From an uncultured Pelagibacteraceae bacterium (GTDB taxonomy: Bacteria; Pseudomonadota; Alphaproteobacteria; Pelagibacterales; Pelagibacteraceae), in assembly GCA_902607525.1 (NCBI GenBank), contig CACLKK010000004.1:1-44835 (forward strand): 44,835 nt of DNA. Direction: 5' to 3'. Under the pieces are notes generated by a model, which ran no database searches, was not told the origin of the DNA, and worked only from the letters and a program-made list of their open reading frames with translations. Shown here in pieces: positions 44,157 through 44,835 of this stretch. The position numbers and the translations under genes are program-made. Numbering within the stretch: the first letter of the stretch is position 1; each line of letters opens with the position of its first letter.

Positions 44157-44835
44157 ATGCGTATTGGGGTACCGAAAGAAATTAAACCGCAAGAAAATAG
44201 AATAGGTTTAACTCCTGATAGCGTAAAAGTTTTAACAGCAAGTGGCCATAAGGTTCTAGTTCAAAATAATGGAGGTTTTGAAGCTGGATTTTACAACAAT
44301 CAATATATAAAAGCAGGAGCCACGATTGTCGAAAAAGCAGAAGATATATTTAACGATTCAGAAATTATAGTAAAAGTTAAAGAACCTTTAACCGATGAGA
44401 TAAAGATGATCAAAGAAAACCAAATTGTCTTTACCTATCTTCATTTAGCAGCTGCAAGAGAGTTAACGGAAGGTTTAGTAAAGTCAAAATCAATATGTAT
44501 AGCTTACGAAACAGTAACAGATGATAATGGACGACTACCACTTTTAGCTCCAATGAGTGCGGTAGCAGGAAGAATGTCAATTCAAGCAGGAGCTCATTCT
44601 TTGGAAAAAAATCAAAAAGGAAGAGGAATATTACTAGGAGGAGCTCCAGGTGTAGAGCCGGCAACCGTAGTTATTCTTGGTGGAGGAGTAGTTGGAGAAA
44701 ATGCAGCTTTAATTGCAACTGGGATGAAGGCAAAAGTTTATATAATAGACAAATCTCCTCAAAGATTAGAACAGTTAAAAGGAATTTTTGGCGACACAAT
44801 TATTCCAAGACAAAGTGACAAAGTTGATTTAAAAA
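44157..44835 (+). CDS. ald: Alanine dehydrogenase, 3' truncated by the window end
   Basis: This gene is open to the end of the window, giving about 226 residues of the usual 370. The start 'MRIGVPKEIKPQENRIGLTP' is characteristic of alanine dehydrogenase/NAD(P) transhydrogenase alpha. Conserved 'VKVKEPL', 'YLHLAAA', 'PMSAVAGRMS' and the NAD-binding 'ILGGGVVGENAA' follow. It converts alanine to pyruvate and ammonia, regenerating the amino acceptor for Tpa. It starts two bases after the tpa stop, so the two form an operon. Tpa plus Ald is a known pairing for taurine deamination. Confidence 0.95.
   Translation, partial: MRIGVPKEIKPQENRIGLTPDSVKVLTASGHKVLVQNNGGFEAGFYNNQYIKAGATIVEKAEDIFNDSEIIVKVKEPLTDEIKMIKENQIVFTYLHLAAARELTEGLVKSKSICIAYETVTDDNGRLPLLAPMSAVAGRMSIQAGAHSLEKNQKGRGILLGGAPGVEPATVVILGGGVVGENAALIATGMKAKVYIIDKSPQRLEQLKGIFGDTIIPRQSDKVDLK

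Overview
This is a gene-dense, strongly A+T-rich window with very short intergenic gaps, overlapping stop/start codons and lysine/asparagine/isoleucine-rich proteins. Gene content and style fit an alphaproteobacterium of the SAR11 (Candidatus Pelagibacter) type. That assignment is inferred from composition and gene families; no rRNA is present. I found no tRNA, rRNA, IS element, prophage gene or CRISPR array, and no gene encoding an obvious DNA-binding transcription factor. No stretch over 300 bases lacks a gene or RNA candidate.

Layout. 1-15.4 kb is mostly housekeeping: a 5'-truncated TolC-type protein, recA, alaS, icd (convergent), psd-pssA, rlmE, a TPR protein, panB, a YfgM-like protein with a BamB-like lipoprotein, an ABA4-like membrane protein, recX, a small lipoprotein, cysQ with a DUF3553 gene, and mnmA. 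15.48-15.67 kb holds an unassigned structured RNA candidate with a strong terminator. 16.4-19.75 kb carries a 27-residue highly basic peptide gene, a membrane protein, a cystathionine lyase, an MFS transporter, and a pair made of a short APS-kinase-like protein and an HxGH nucleotidylyltransferase. 19.85-24.7 kb has a CADD-type (putative p-aminobenzoate synthase) gene, aprM-aprB-aprA, two unrecognised small genes and a cytochrome c. 24.7-31.9 kb has a homocysteine methyltransferase, suyAB, a divergent frameshifted xsc, and a minus-strand operon (M24 hydrolase, MazG, SDR, TerC) headed by the decayed 3' end of a GMC oxidoreductase gene. 32.0-36.0 kb is an allantoin module (NCS1 permease, allantoinase PuuE, allantoicase, ureidoglycolate lyase). 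36.0-44.8 kb has an HpsN-like dehydrogenase, a phosphate acetyltransferase, a LysE exporter, a taurine-type ABC transporter, a taurine:pyruvate-type aminotransferase and a truncated alanine dehydrogenase.

How it works together (inference from families). Taurine would enter by TauABC, be transaminated to sulfoacetaldehyde with alanine recycled by Ald, and be cleaved by Xsc to sulfite and acetyl phosphate, which Pta turns into acetyl-CoA. Dihydroxypropanesulfonate would be oxidised by HpsN to sulfolactate and split by SuyAB to pyruvate and sulfite. AprMBA would oxidise the shared sulfite to APS. The allantoin module would release urea and glyoxylate.
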